Origin: Mikrocytos mackini
Lineage: Eukaryota > Endomyxa > Ascetosporea > Mikrocytida > Mikrocytiidae
Direction of reading: 5' to 3'
Length of the DNA stretch: 30,366 nt
Assembly: GCA_030180075.1 (NCBI GenBank)
Contig: JASNJN010000442.1
Location: forward strand, 1-30,366
Below the pieces are notes generated by a model. The model ran no database searches, had not been told where the DNA came from, and saw nothing but the letters and a program-made list of their open reading frames with translations. The position numbers and the translations under genes are program-made. This document shows positions 10,127 to 20,393 of this stretch, piece by piece (position 1 is the first letter of the stretch; each line of letters opens with the position of its first letter).

Positions 10127-10625
10127 AAAACTTCCCACAAAAACTTAAATTTTTCCATAAGTTTTAAAATTTCCCACAAATCTTAAATATTTCCACATTT
10201 ATAATTGGATATTTATTGATATGTGTTATCCATATGCCTTTTAAAGACATGATAGACGTTATATTGTTGCGTTGTGCCAAGACTTACGATAATATAACGT
10301 CTTTATCAATAAATATTTATATGAAACATTAAACTTGAGTATACACGGGTTGGAAATTGAAAAATTACCATAATATTATCCTTGTAAACAAATATAAGCT
10401 ATAAATAACCTACTTAGGCTTATTGACAAGGAATAAACCAAGGGATAATCTCAAATTTTAATGCCGGTATTTTGTGGTAAGTTTGCAGAATTTGTGGGAA
10501 ATTTTAAAGATATGTGGAAATTTTTAAGTGTTTATGGGAAATTTTAAAACCTGTGGCGATTTTTAAAACTTGTGGGAGAATTTAAGATTTGTTGGAAAAT
10601 TTAAGTTTTTGTGGGAATATTTAAG
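10127..10625. repeat. Foldback element with TTTCCCACAAA units
   Basis: The left arm (about 10127-10199) holds three to four variants of TTTCCCACAAATCTTAAA. The right arm (about 10471-10625) holds at least six reverse-complement variants such as TTTGTGGGAAATTTTAA. Inside is a nested hairpin, GACGTTATATT at 10255-10265 against AATATAACGTC near 10291-10301, plus an opposed TTTATTGATA/TATCAATAAA pair. The overall design is the same as the foldback at 236-894, but the unit is unrelated. The 65-codon frame starting at 10570 is repeat-derived. Confidence 0.65.
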
Positions 10626-10898
10626 TGAGCCAAAATACAGCGCTAGGAATCTTAAGTTTGGAGGTTTAGGTTCGGCATATGAATCACAAAAGTTTGGAAT
10701 GGCTAAACTCTATAACTTTTATGAAATAAAGAAGGTGTTTTCAAAGACAAGTGTACTGAAATATTAGAAAAAATTTTTGATAATCCTAATACACATATAA
10801 AAAGCATATAAAGAATTTTACTATTTTACTAATCCTAAATTTCAAAATTATTTATATTATTATTTTTAATAATTTCCTTCAAGGAATACCTTTTTACA

Positions 10899-13004
10899 AC
10901 TTGTCATACAAAATAGGAATTCACATTCGATTTTTTTGGCTTAAAAATTCATAATATTATATTGGTTTGTTTATATAAGTATAATTTGTCATTTCGCCCA
11001 CCATTTTATATTATAAATACGTATTCACAGTTTTGTATAAATATTTTGTAAAATCCAAAGTTAAATTTGCAAAAAATTAAATTCGTCGTTTTTATAACAT
11101 AGGGGCCATTTAAGTACATTAAAACAATTTCATATAAGATATATATATGCTCATATCTTATTTATGCCGGATTACGTGTTAAAATCCCTCCAAACAATAC
11201 AATTTGATATTTCTAAAAACATGCTATATTGAAAACCATGGGCAATAAGAAACATTGTTTTTTATTGTATTCGGTAAATATACAGTTCAAATAATTACTT
11301 GTATGCTGAGCAGGTTTGATATACAACGAGTATACTACAAACGTATTTTAAAAAATTTTAAATTTTCTTTTAAAACAAATATCCTTGTACTCACTTACAC
11401 AAGAACTAACAGAAGCATACAGTACTACACCTTCTACATGTGTTCTATAGGTTTCATATAAACACACTATTGTTGTGAAATGATGACTATATTAACCTAG
11501 AAACACCCATGACACAATATTTGGCCAATATCATCCACCACAGTTCTTCGATACAACAATCCTCCAAATAGCATACAGAATATAGAACTGACAACTACCC
11601 TAAGTACTGAAGACCTGGAAGAACAACTTATTGATGACTAGTACATTTCCCAATCTTTGATGGAAAGAATGATGATTTTATTATGAAAAATTGAGTGGCT
11701 TTATGTACAATATCGAAACGAACCACCCATTAAAATGGTTTACATATCTGTCATCAACAGATAGGCGAACTGTTCAAAAAAACAGGAAAGAATTTGGGAT
11801 ATAAATGAATAGAACATTTAGGAGTTCTAATTGGACAAATAATATTATACGATTCAGTAGGTATATAGATATTGTTTGTATTTTATCGTGAATAAATTTT
11901 ATATTATAAAATAATTTGGGAAAATCTTTAAAATAACCATACTTTTGTATAATTAAATCGTTTTTTAATTCAATTTTGATTATTTAATTTTTAAAACATT
12001 TGGATCATTAAAATACGATCAGTCATTTAAAACCCAAACTTATATATTCCTATATAATAAACAAAACAAATAATAATTTACTTATTTACATTTCGAATTC
12101 TATCCAATTTACATCAACAACATCTTCATTTTGTTTTTGATTGCTTATTAAATCTGTTGTATGTAATTGTTGTGTCAGTTCATGTATGTACATTTTTCAC
12201 ATTGCTCTATGTTTTCCCTTATATGACAATATCACACAATGACAAAAGCTTAAAACATCTGTTGTTTGTTTACAAAGTTTCTTATAGGTATTAAACTCTT
12301 AGGGGTAGTTGTCAGTTCTATATTCTGTATGCTATTTGGAGGATTGTTGTATCGAAGAACTGTGGTGGATGATATTGGCCAAATATTGTGTCATGGGTGT
12401 TTCTAGGTTAATATAGTCATCATTTCACAACAATAGTGTGTTTATATGAAACCTATAGAACACATGTAGAAGGTGTAGTACTGTATGCTTCTGTTAGTTC
12501 TTGTGTAAGTGAGTACAAGGATATTTGTTTTAAAAGAAAATTTAAAATTTTTTAAAATACGTTTGTAGTATACTCGTTGTATATCAAACCTGCTCAGCAT
12601 ACAAGTAATTATTTGAACTGTATATTTACCGAATACAATAAAAAACAATGTTTCTTATTGCCCATGGTTTTCAATATAGCATGTTTTTAGAAATATCAAA
12701 TTGTATTGTTTGGAGGGATTTTAACACGTAATCCGGCATAAATAAGATATGAGCATATATATATCTTATATGAAATTGTTTTAATGTACTTAAATGGCCC
12801 CTATGTTATAAAAACGACGAATTTAATTTTTTGCAAATTTAACTTTGGATTTTACAAAATATTTATACAAAACTGTGAATACGTATTTATAATATAAAAT
12901 GGTGGGCGAAATGACAAATTATACTTATATAAACAAACCAATATAATATTATGAATTTTTAAGCCAAAAAAATCGAATGTGAATTCCTATTTTGTATGAC
13001 AAGT
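10899..13004. repeat. Giant inverted repeat, 702-bp arms
   Basis: Positions 10899-11600 and 12303-13004 are reverse complements of each other. I compared most of both arms base by base and found no mismatch. The spacer (11601-12302) is also 702 bp, so arm, spacer and arm are equal in length. At the inner boundary the arms diverge by one extra C/G, then completely. The mirror ORFs at 11255-11461 and 12442-12648 are simply the two copies of one frame and show no recognisable domain. Perfect arms point to very recent duplication, gene conversion, an element with very long TIRs, or an assembly artefact. No target duplication was found at the outer ends. Confidence 0.9.
11601..12302. other. Spacer of the giant palindrome, with coding relics
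   Basis: There is no intact gene. At the left boundary a plus-strand frame runs uninterrupted from arm into spacer (LSTEDLEEQLIDD, then stop). On the minus strand the right half reads HELTQQLHTTDLI... to a stop near 12090, Glu/Asp/Gln-rich and protein-like. Both look like fragments of decayed genes, possibly a transposase, but no family could be named. Confidence 0.35.
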
Positions 13005-13874
13005 ATTTGGTACAAATCATATATTTTAACCAAATTTGTGGAAATTTTCCACCCATAATTACCCCGATTTGATGGAATTCATATATTTTATTTTATTGAA
13101 AATTCTTAATTCTAATGAGATTTCGCCAAAATCATATATAATCATATATTTTCCGATTTTTTGTCATATATTTTCCGACTCCTAATTATAATAGATGTAC
13201 TGTCGTTTGATCTCTTTGACAAGTCTCTTTGTGACCACACGACTTTTTTTGCTAAAATGAGTTTTCCTTCTCTTTCTTAAAAGTTCATCAGTGATTACTG
13301 ATAATTCATTTTTATTATGAACCTTTAGGTTGCTGTTATCTAAGTCACTCCTCATATGGGCACTAGCCCTTCACTTTGTTCTATGAGACTGGGCGAATAA
13401 TCTGGTTGTTCAAGCTTACTCTTCCCCAATGGTTTTCAGGGTTCAGATTGTGTTTTTCCCCAAATCTTAATTGAATTTATAATTTAGTATGATATAAAGG
13501 CTGTTTCATTTTACTTTAATTTTTTTCTGTCGATTTTGCATCAATTTTACTGATTTATTTCTAAAACACTAGATTTTCCCACGAAAATGTGAAATATTGT
13601 AAAATAACTCTTAAACATTCACCATGTATCATTTACATCATTTTAATTTGAAAATTAAATATGCACAAAATTGTGTATTATCGGGATGATATAAAGTTAA
13701 AACACTTTCTGTAGAATCAGTTTATTGTATTTTCCGAAGGAAAATATCGCTAAAACAAATTATAACTTTTTTGTGAGATCTTAAATGATTTTGGGCAAAT
13801 TCACAAAATTTGGAACTAAATAAATATACATCTGGTTTTCACATATAGTATTAACTATTTTATTGTATATAAAC
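13005..13874. other. AT-rich region with ATATATTTTCCGA repeats
   Basis: Several copies of CATATATTTT and TATTTTCCGA lie at 13015-13185, ending in CCGACTCCTAAT. Related termini (TAGGGGTCGGA at about 22343 and CCGGCCCCTAATGA near 20818) suggest a dispersed small-repeat family. The rest shows no coding frame. Confidence 0.4.
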
Positions 13875-14371
13875 CAGTGATGTTCGCAAGAGCATAATAG
13901 CTTTTTAAAATAGTTCTTTTCAAAAAGCATAATATGCTTTTATCGCGATAATTCCGAAAAGCTACAGCGTTATCGCGATAAACCGGATTATACCTAAATT
14001 TATGCTTTATGCCGCGATAATATGTCGTCAAAAATAAAAAAAACTACAAAATCCCGGATTTTGCCCATTTTGGCCGGCGGCATCAAGGGCATAATTCTGG
14101 ACAAGGATTTATGCCCAAAATTATGCTCTGATTTTTTTGTTTTATTAAACATGAAAAATAATTTTGAAAAATGNGCACAAGGTTTCTGTGAGATCAAAAA
14201 TACATTTTCATTAAAAAAATTTTTTTTTCAAAATTTTAGTTTTGCTCAAAATTTGCCATTTTACTTTTTAAAATATGCCCATTATGTCCCGTTTTTATGG
14301 CCTATTTTGGCCAAAATAGCTTTTTTCGAAAATGACCAAATTATGCTTTTATGCCTTTGCGAACATCACTG
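13875..14371. mobile_element. hAT-like MITE (CAGTGATGTTCGCAA termini)
   Basis: This 497-bp element has exact 15-bp terminal inverted repeats, CAGTGATGTTCGCAA, at both ends. Subterminal GCATAA/TTATGC motifs are iterated, and TATCGCGATA palindromes occur on the left side. CAGTG-type termini suggest hAT. The flanking octamers (ATATAAAC and AAATTTCC) do not match, so a target duplication is not confirmed. The 116-codon frame at 14022-14372 (with one N) runs through the repeats and is not credible as a gene. Confidence 0.7.
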
Positions 14372-14859
14372 AAATTTCCTCGCATTAGTTATCAGAAAAT
14401 GTATTTGATATGGGATAGCCCACATGTTTATTATTGTATTTTATCCGCAAAGTCCAAATTATAAGAAATTACGTCTTATTTTCTAAATTTGGATTTCCCA
14501 GTTTTTCATTTCGGTATTTTTGGGAAACGTAAAATGTAGTTTCCCGGGAATGAAACCCCAGCCTAAATGCGATATTTGTTGTCGTCATTTGCCGCCAGAA
14601 TCTTTTGTTGTACCCTTTTTAAGAGATTAAGTTTTTAAAAATGATTTTCTAATTTTTAACATGTAACGATCTCTATCGAGCCATAACTGATTACACGACC
14701 ATAAAAATAAATAATAAATGGTTGCTATTTCCCACATGGTTTGAAAATAAAGTGTTTTAATTTAAATTAGGTTTACTCAAAAACAAAAAAACATGCAAGG
14801 CAGACAACTAAACCCAACATCCCTCAGGATTTCCGACATCAAACACAAAAGATAAAATC
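14372..14859. other. Intergenic, no gene seen
   Basis: AT-rich sequence with short TTTCCCGGG/GGGAAA-type inverted motifs near 14490-14550, similar to those at 27480-27590. No coding frame. Confidence 0.4.
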
Positions 14860-14879
14860 GTATACTTAATAGATAAACT

Positions 14880-15293
14880 CACAAACAACATAATTTTCAG
14901 AAAACTGTCGGCCGTTTTATATTAATCAACCTCGAAACTCAGAACAAGGAGCTTACACTCCGCATTCAGACTTTGGAGGCCAACCGCAACTCACAAACAA
15001 ACCATGTATTAGACCCCGAACAGCCTGCCCTCTCCTCTATTGACAGTCCGGAAGGGACGACGAACTATCTGCTTAAGTCAGACAAAGGAAGGCGAAGCTG
15101 TTTGAAGATGTACATGATAATGGTGTTGATGTTTATAATACAGAACAGGAACATGGGAGAGTTAAATTGTATGAAACACTGTTCGATGAATCTTGGATAT
15201 TTAATGGACATGAATTGTAAAAGTCTCTTTGACATGATTAAAGATATTTTGAAGTTTTCTGAAGATATCAATAAAGAACCCCAGCCTGGGTAG
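14880..15293 (+). pseudogene. Coding relic, possibly retroelement-derived
   Basis: The sequence is GC-richer than its surroundings. From about 14880 one phase reads a heptad-like, coiled-coil stretch (LETQNKELTLRIQTLEA) followed by a polar segment with PEQPALSSIDSPEG. After about 15090 the more protein-like phase is different: AKLFEDVHDNGVDVYNTEQE to a stop near 15219, acidic and coding-like. The 106-codon ATG frame (14973-15293) therefore probably joins a real N-terminal part to a shadow frame. No family was recognised. Composition and the coiled coil are compatible with a gag-like or transposon accessory protein, but this is a guess. Confidence 0.35.
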
Positions 15294-15644
15294 TAAATAA
15301 ATGTGTTATTATGACGTTTAATATATTTTTGTAACCAACGACTTTATAAATATGTTCTCTTTTAGGTATACACTTAGGCTATGAGTAAGAAAACCTGACT
15401 AACCTGGTTAGATTTCTACAAAATTTTCAAATAGAGTATAAAAATTGTATTTTTAGTTATAAATTTGAGAACTTATAAAATATTTACATGATCAAGTATG
15501 GGTTTTACAACAATTTCCCGAAATAGCATTTTATTTTTATTTTGAGGTTCAAATGAACTCTTTTGCAAGCGATAAAAAAGGAATTTATTTAAAACTCGCT
15601 CATCTCCGAGTATACCTTCGCGTTAAATATTTCATAGTGTTAAT

Positions 15645-16751
15645 ATGAAGAAAATAAAGAAAACAAAACCAAAATTTACAAATAGAACGACATGTGTTTT
15701 CATAGCATGTTTTTTCCTATTTATTTTTCTTTTCATGGCATTATATATCTGGTTTATTGTTCGCTGTAGGTCTCCAACCAAGCCTAATGATTCAATATCA
15801 AAAGATAGAATTTTAAATTTTGAAGAACTAAACACGGCGCCAATTGAGCTCAGAGAAAGACCTTCGATATCTGGTGTTTTGAATAAGATACAAACCCGGC
15901 TTCCAGATTACCACACAGAAATAGAAAAGGATATTGACGTTCAATGCTATGCAGAAGTTTCAAAGATGGCTAGGATCCCTGCCGTATTTCCTATAGAAGG
16001 GGAATTTCCAAATAAACCCATAGCGGTAGATATTTTGATGTTCACAATTTCTTCTACACACTATGTAGAGGTTTTATCAGAATGTTTAACAGATACAACC
16101 GATCAAATATCAACAACGAGAAGTTACAATAGAAAACACATCCATACTATTCTTAATAGTATACTAAATAAGGACATACTTGGCCTCTACATTCGAAATG
16201 TTCTTCATCTCTTCGAAACCATTGTGTGCAATTTAAACACTTCTTTCTTTACAGCGTACAAAACAAAGGTAGAAACCTGGAAAACGATTACAAATGAATT
16301 GGTTTATGTGTTTTACAATAGGTTAAATACTCTTTTAGATATTTACAGGGACATTGAAGATCATAATGTTGATATCGATATTGACGAATTGATGTCTTCG
16401 ATGATTTCTTTTAAGAATAGCGCTACTACCCTACCTTCATTAGTTATCATTAAAGTCGTTGAGTACTTTTATAGGATTGAATATAGTGGAGAAAAAATAA
16501 GATTGGTAACTAGGGGGTATTTAAATGGAACAGAACTAGATAGACCACTTGGGATTTACAATATATATTACGCCAAAGTATTGGAATGGCTGTTGACAGT
16601 TGTGGATGTCTATGACGAACAGAGGAAAGAAATAAACCAAATGGATACGGAAGAACTTTTTAAATTGATCGCGAGGATTAATCAATGGTTAGATAGTACA
16701 TTAAAGAATATTAAAGATATGTATAGGAGCGGCATTATAACACCGGGTTAA
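15645..16751 (+). CDS. Single-pass membrane protein of unknown function
   Basis: Intact 368-codon frame starting at an ATG 45 bases after the last upstream in-frame context, in an AT-rich leader. A short Lys-rich N-terminus (residues 1-11) is followed by one strongly hydrophobic segment (about 17-39, rich in Phe, Ile, Leu), then Arg-Cys-Arg. This is the layout of an uncleaved signal anchor with the N-terminus in the cytosol and a roughly 325-residue domain outside or in the lumen. That domain is predicted mostly helical, has few Cys, and carries a possible N-glycosylation site (NTS in LNTSFF). No family was recognised. It lies upstream of and co-directional with the 631-aa gene, 247 bases apart, so a separate promoter is likely. 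The smaller protein encoded at 28249-28650 has the same N-terminal layout without obvious sequence similarity. Confidence 0.85.
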   Translation: MKKIKKTKPKFTNRTTCVFIACFFLFIFLFMALYIWFIVRCRSPTKPNDSISKDRILNFEELNTAPIELRERPSISGVLNKIQTRLPDYHTEIEKDIDVQCYAEVSKMARIPAVFPIEGEFPNKPIAVDILMFTISSTHYVEVLSECLTDTTDQISTTRSYNRKHIHTILNSILNKDILGLYIRNVLHLFETIVCNLNTSFFTAYKTKVETWKTITNELVYVFYNRLNTLLDIYRDIEDHNVDIDIDELMSSMISFKNSATTLPSLVIIKVVEYFYRIEYSGEKIRLVTRGYLNGTELDRPLGIYNIYYAKVLEWLLTVVDVYDEQRKEINQMDTEELFKLIARINQWLDSTLKNIKDMYRSGIITPG

Positions 16752-16998
16752 CCCAATATGATATAATGGTTATAAAGAGTGTTATATGAGAAGGAAATAA
16801 ATATTTTAAGAGGTTTTAGTTCAAAACAGTGCCCCATAAACTAATTCAGTCCTATTTTGTTCTGTTTGAGATCATTTTATATATAAGTTAATCGACAATC
16901 CCCACCATTATTATATTATCGCAGACTTAGGCCCTGGATTATTTAATTACCTCCATCTTTGTTTTTAGAATTTTTTTTCAGATTTTTCAAAAGTTAAA

Positions 16999-18894
16999 AT
17001 GTCAGACACTAAAAGCTCTCCTTCGTTAGAAGCGATCGAAAAACAAATATCAAAAGAACAAGATAAGAAAAGAAGGCTTGAACTATCTATTGAACTGTTG
17101 ACACTTTCAAATAGTTCAGATTCGAAGCATTTTTCTTGTAACTATAAAAAACTGATACTCAAAGTACTGGGCTTCAATTCGAGCTCTGACACAGATATCT
17201 GGAAGATATTAAAGAATTACATCAGCACACTAGTAGAAATTCTAGACGAATCTCAGTTACTATATTTATTTAACGAACTAGGTTCAATAGCCTCTTCAAA
17301 CCGATACAAAGGAAGTATACTTTTGAAATGTTTCATTTCATCTTTATTAACTTCCAATTCTAAGCATTTAGAGCCTATTCTAAAGAGCAACATTTTTTTA
17401 AAGGTGTACTTCGGTAAAATAAACTACACAAGGAAGCTAAAGATTAAGTCCTATAAAAGCAACAAAAAATTTGACTCTGTTTCATTATACAGCTATATAG
17501 AGCCCATTTTGAAAGCACTACAAAGTGTAGTTGATTCTGAACTTCACAGGAAAGTGTTTAATTTTATTATCGGCGTTATTACCGAAGAAAACTGTAATGC
17601 ACAGAACGATTACAATAACGGCATAACAACTAACTCATTATCTAACCGAAGAAAGAAAATAAAACGGATAAACCTTGCTTATGTCGACGAGGACAAATAC
17701 AAGAAAGAGAGAAAAAGAATTAAATGTATTGAAAACTTTTGTAAAAACATTACTCTAAGTTTTAAACTAACAGAAGATATTGAGATCTTTAACCAGATAG
17801 AAAAAGTTTTGTCTAACTTAGCTAACAAACAAAAAGACATAGAAGATAAAATGAGCAAACAAATTAAGCCAATTGTAATGTTATTCATTTTAAGACTGAT
17901 TGATAAATCTTTTCAATACAAAAAACAAGAAACACACTTACAAATACACAAACTAGACTTTGTTAAAGACGAAACAAAATTAAACTATTTGAAACTAATA
18001 CTTAAAATATCCAACCAAACAAAAATGAAACAACTTGACTTAGAAATACGACTTTTCTTTTTAAACTTTGTGTTTGGATTAATAAAAAGAAAAGTAATAG
18101 ACAACCAAACTTATATTTACAACTTCAGCAAATCGGTGCTGAATTCCATTCTCAATAGTAACACTGTCTCACTCACTGAAATACCAACAAAACTGAAAAT
18201 CATCGGGTATTCTCTCAAAAGCAAAATATTAGGTAACAGTGATATAGAAAATAAACTACAACGTTTGAGCAACTTTTGTATAGAATACTTAGAGCAGTCG
18301 GACACAGAACTTGGAATTTTGGATGTTCTTTTTGTAATTTTCAAAAATGCACAGAATTATAAATTTGCGGAGTTTTATGCTTCTACTCAAGAACTTATAG
18401 AAGTTTTAAAACTGCACTTTGAATGTGAGCATGATTCAGAACACATAAAGAAGTATTACAAACTTATAAAAGAATATTATAAACATATAAGTTTGTTCAA
18501 AGGGAAAATGGCGGATGTAGTTACTTTTTGTTGTAGGAACATGGGAGCCGACACGGATAAAAATATGTTTTTGATTGACATTTTATGCGAAGTTAAAATC
18601 AACAAAGAAAACATTTATGATTTCTTTGGAATGGAAAATAAAAATGAATTTTCATTCATTATAAATGAGTTAGAACATCTTTTAGTTGTCTTTGTTTGTA
18701 TTCTTAATTTGTTATTTGAGAATCAACGACAAGAACAACAAGAAGATATGCAAGAAAATAAGACAACGTTAGATAGCTTAATAAAAAGAGTAGATCCAGA
18801 TTGTAAGTTGAAACTCGAGAAGGAATTGGATTTAATGATTTCTAAAAACGAAACGTACAAAGAGTTCATTAAGGGCTTAAATTTATTTAAATAA
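16999..18894 (+). CDS. 631-aa helical protein of unknown function
   Basis: Intact intronless frame. The ATG at 16999 follows an AT-rich leader and opens with a Ser-rich start, then a charged helix (residues about 10-35, AIEKQISKEQDKKRRLELS). Most of the protein is Leu/Ile/Lys-rich and helical, of the kind seen in HEAT/ARM-like scaffolds, though no repeat signature could be assigned by eye. A dense basic patch lies at residues 216-243 (NRRKKIKR...KKERKRIK), a plausible nuclear or nucleolar localisation or RNA-contact segment. A hydrophobic run at about 557-575 (HLLVVFVCILNLLF) could be a buried helix or a membrane segment, and a Gln/Glu-rich linker follows. The gene ends 145 bases from the convergent 14-3-3 gene. 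I do not recognise the family; a ribosome-biogenesis or scaffold role would be speculation. Confidence 0.85.
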   Translation: MSDTKSSPSLEAIEKQISKEQDKKRRLELSIELLTLSNSSDSKHFSCNYKKLILKVLGFNSSSDTDIWKILKNYISTLVEILDESQLLYLFNELGSIASSNRYKGSILLKCFISSLLTSNSKHLEPILKSNIFLKVYFGKINYTRKLKIKSYKSNKKFDSVSLYSYIEPILKALQSVVDSELHRKVFNFIIGVITEENCNAQNDYNNGITTNSLSNRRKKIKRINLAYVDEDKYKKERKRIKCIENFCKNITLSFKLTEDIEIFNQIEKVLSNLANKQKDIEDKMSKQIKPIVMLFILRLIDKSFQYKKQETHLQIHKLDFVKDETKLNYLKLILKISNQTKMKQLDLEIRLFFLNFVFGLIKRKVIDNQTYIYNFSKSVLNSILNSNTVSLTEIPTKLKIIGYSLKSKILGNSDIENKLQRLSNFCIEYLEQSDTELGILDVLFVIFKNAQNYKFAEFYASTQELIEVLKLHFECEHDSEHIKKYYKLIKEYYKHISLFKGKMADVVTFCCRNMGADTDKNMFLIDILCEVKINKENIYDFFGMENKNEFSFIINELEHLLVVFVCILNLLFENQRQEQQEDMQENKTTLDSLIKRVDPDCKLKLEKELDLMISKNETYKEFIKGLNLFK

Positions 18895-19039
18895 TTCGTT
18901 ATTACATAAATATTATATAAATACGTTTTATTGTTTAATTTATAAATAAATAGAGAAATGTAGAACGTGTTAAACAAACTGTTTACATTCAATGTATTTG
19001 TTGATCATTTATTGTCTATCTATTTGTTACTTATTTACT

Positions 19040-20071
19040 TCAGAATTTTGAGCTCTTTCTTTCTTGGGTTTCCTTCTCTCCTTTCCAACCATCTATATTG
19101 TCTTTCAATAGTATTAATATCAAATTTGCTTTGCTGTAGTCGTCTTCATTTCTGACAACAGATAGATTTTCCATGGCTCTCTGGTAGTACTCTAAAGCTA
19201 TGTTTATGGCTTCAAACTCACGCTTTTCAATTTCGAATAAAAAGACTGTGTAGTTTAATATTGCCCCCAACAAAACATGGTTAGTGATTAGAAGTGACGT
19301 CTTTCCTATTTTTATAGCCTCTTCATAATTGAACTGCGCCAGTTTTATTTCCTCTGTGATTATTTCTCTGAACAAATTAAGATCCAATAACGCTGGCTCT
19401 ATTTCCTCTGCGCCGTCTTTAGTTTTTGATTCAATAATTTTTTCTACTGTGTTATTGTCATAAACATTCAAAGCTTTCAATATGTTTCTAAATGCGTCTA
19501 TCTCTGAGCTAGAAGTAATTTTTGTTTCTGCATTTTCGTAAGGACGGAGGTATTCTATTAGAAGGAAATAAACCTCGATTTGATAGCGTTGGTAGTCACC
19601 AAACATTTTGTAGAAGAACACCAAGGACTCGGCAGTGTTGCATTGGCTCTCGTCGAGCTCTTCCTCGAGGGACTCTTCGTCGATGTCGACCCCGCCTTTC
19701 TTTAACAAGCCTTTAAGTTTTGTGATTATGGGGGGAATGGATGATATCACTTTATTGGTTAGTTCAATGATCTTTTGAGAAACATATGATGCCAGACTTG
19801 AAGAAAACTGATCGTCGGCGTTGTTGGTGCGTATGAGAGATATTATCCTGAAAGCAGACCTGTATTTCTCCAGTAATTGCTTGTTTGCAGAAGAAAATTG
19901 CTCACGTTGCATAGGAGTGAATATATAGTCAGGATCATCAGTGCTCAGCTCTAACATTTTGAACATGGCTTCCGAAAGGTCTTGGTGACGCTCTAATTGT
20001 TCTGCTAAGAGTGAAATGTTTGTTAAATCGGCTACAGACTTCTTGTAAATAAATGTATTCTCAGATTCCAT
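19040..20071 (-). CDS. Divergent 14-3-3 family protein
   Basis: 343 residues from the ATG at 20069-20071, chosen because the homology begins there; the upstream in-frame ATG at 20119 adds 16 unrelated residues. 14-3-3 proteins are dimeric cytosolic adaptors that bind phospho-Ser/Thr peptides. Visible signatures: LAEQLERHQDLSEAM (residues 22-36, helix 2), YRSAFRIISLI (70-80), FFYKMFGDYQRY (152-163), ILNYTVFLFEI (271-281) and LILLKDNIDGW (319-329). The phosphopeptide pocket residues equivalent to K49, R56, R127, Y128 and N176 of the human zeta isoform appear kept as K64, R71, R162, Y163 and N273. It is about 100 residues longer than usual because of acidic insertions at about 115-145 and 185-230 and a charged C-terminal tail. 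It is convergent with the 631-aa gene. Assignment is by motif order, and similarity outside the motifs is weak. Confidence 0.9.
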   Translation of the reverse strand: MESENTFIYKKSVADLTNISLLAEQLERHQDLSEAMFKMLELSTDDPDYIFTPMQREQFSSANKQLLEKYRSAFRIISLIRTNNADDQFSSSLASYVSQKIIELTNKVISSIPPIITKLKGLLKKGGVDIDEESLEEELDESQCNTAESLVFFYKMFGDYQRYQIEVYFLLIEYLRPYENAETKITSSSEIDAFRNILKALNVYDNNTVEKIIESKTKDGAEEIEPALLDLNLFREIITEEIKLAQFNYEEAIKIGKTSLLITNHVLLGAILNYTVFLFEIEKREFEAINIALEYYQRAMENLSVVRNEDDYSKANLILILLKDNIDGWKGEKETQERKSSKF

Positions 20072-20341
20072 TTTAAATTTTAAATTTTTAAAAAGTTGAT
20101 GTAAAGAAAATAGACACATTTAAGTATTTTCTTATTCATTAATCACGGAGCATAACTATATAATGTAGATCTAATGAAATAACTTATAAACAACAAAACT
20201 AAGAACGAAGGCGGATTTTTCAAATAATACGAAATACAGGAATTCATATTTTGTAGGAATTTTTTAGGTCTCTGGATTGATCTAAAATTGCGTACACTGT
20301 TTTTAGCGATCGTTTTTGGGGGTTTATTCCGGAATTTTGTA

Positions 20342-20393
20342 GGAATTATTTTTGAAGGGGCCGCTAAGGGTCCCCCCTTCAAAAAAAATTCCC
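20342..20393. repeat. GC-capped hairpin
   Basis: GGAATTATTTTTGAAGGGG (20342-20360) pairs with a nearly exact reverse complement ending at 20393, around a loop of about 13 bases. It is probably the centre of a small inverted-repeat element: GTAGGAATT motifs recur on its left side at 20255 and 20340. The end of the surrounding AT-rich segment, near 20818, carries a CCGGCCCCTAAT terminus. It could fold in RNA, but it lies upstream of the 14-3-3 gene and there is no sign that it is a terminator. Confidence 0.5.

Noticed and set aside
11255-11461. 68-codon frame, identical at 11255-11461 (+) and 12442-12648 (-), as a duplicated gene
   Set aside because: It is the same sequence in the two arms of the palindrome. 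Composition is like translated AT-rich DNA and no domain or signal was seen.
14022-14372. 116-codon frame as a gene
   Set aside because: It lies wholly within the hAT-like MITE and is built from its GCATAA and poly-T repeats; it also contains an N.
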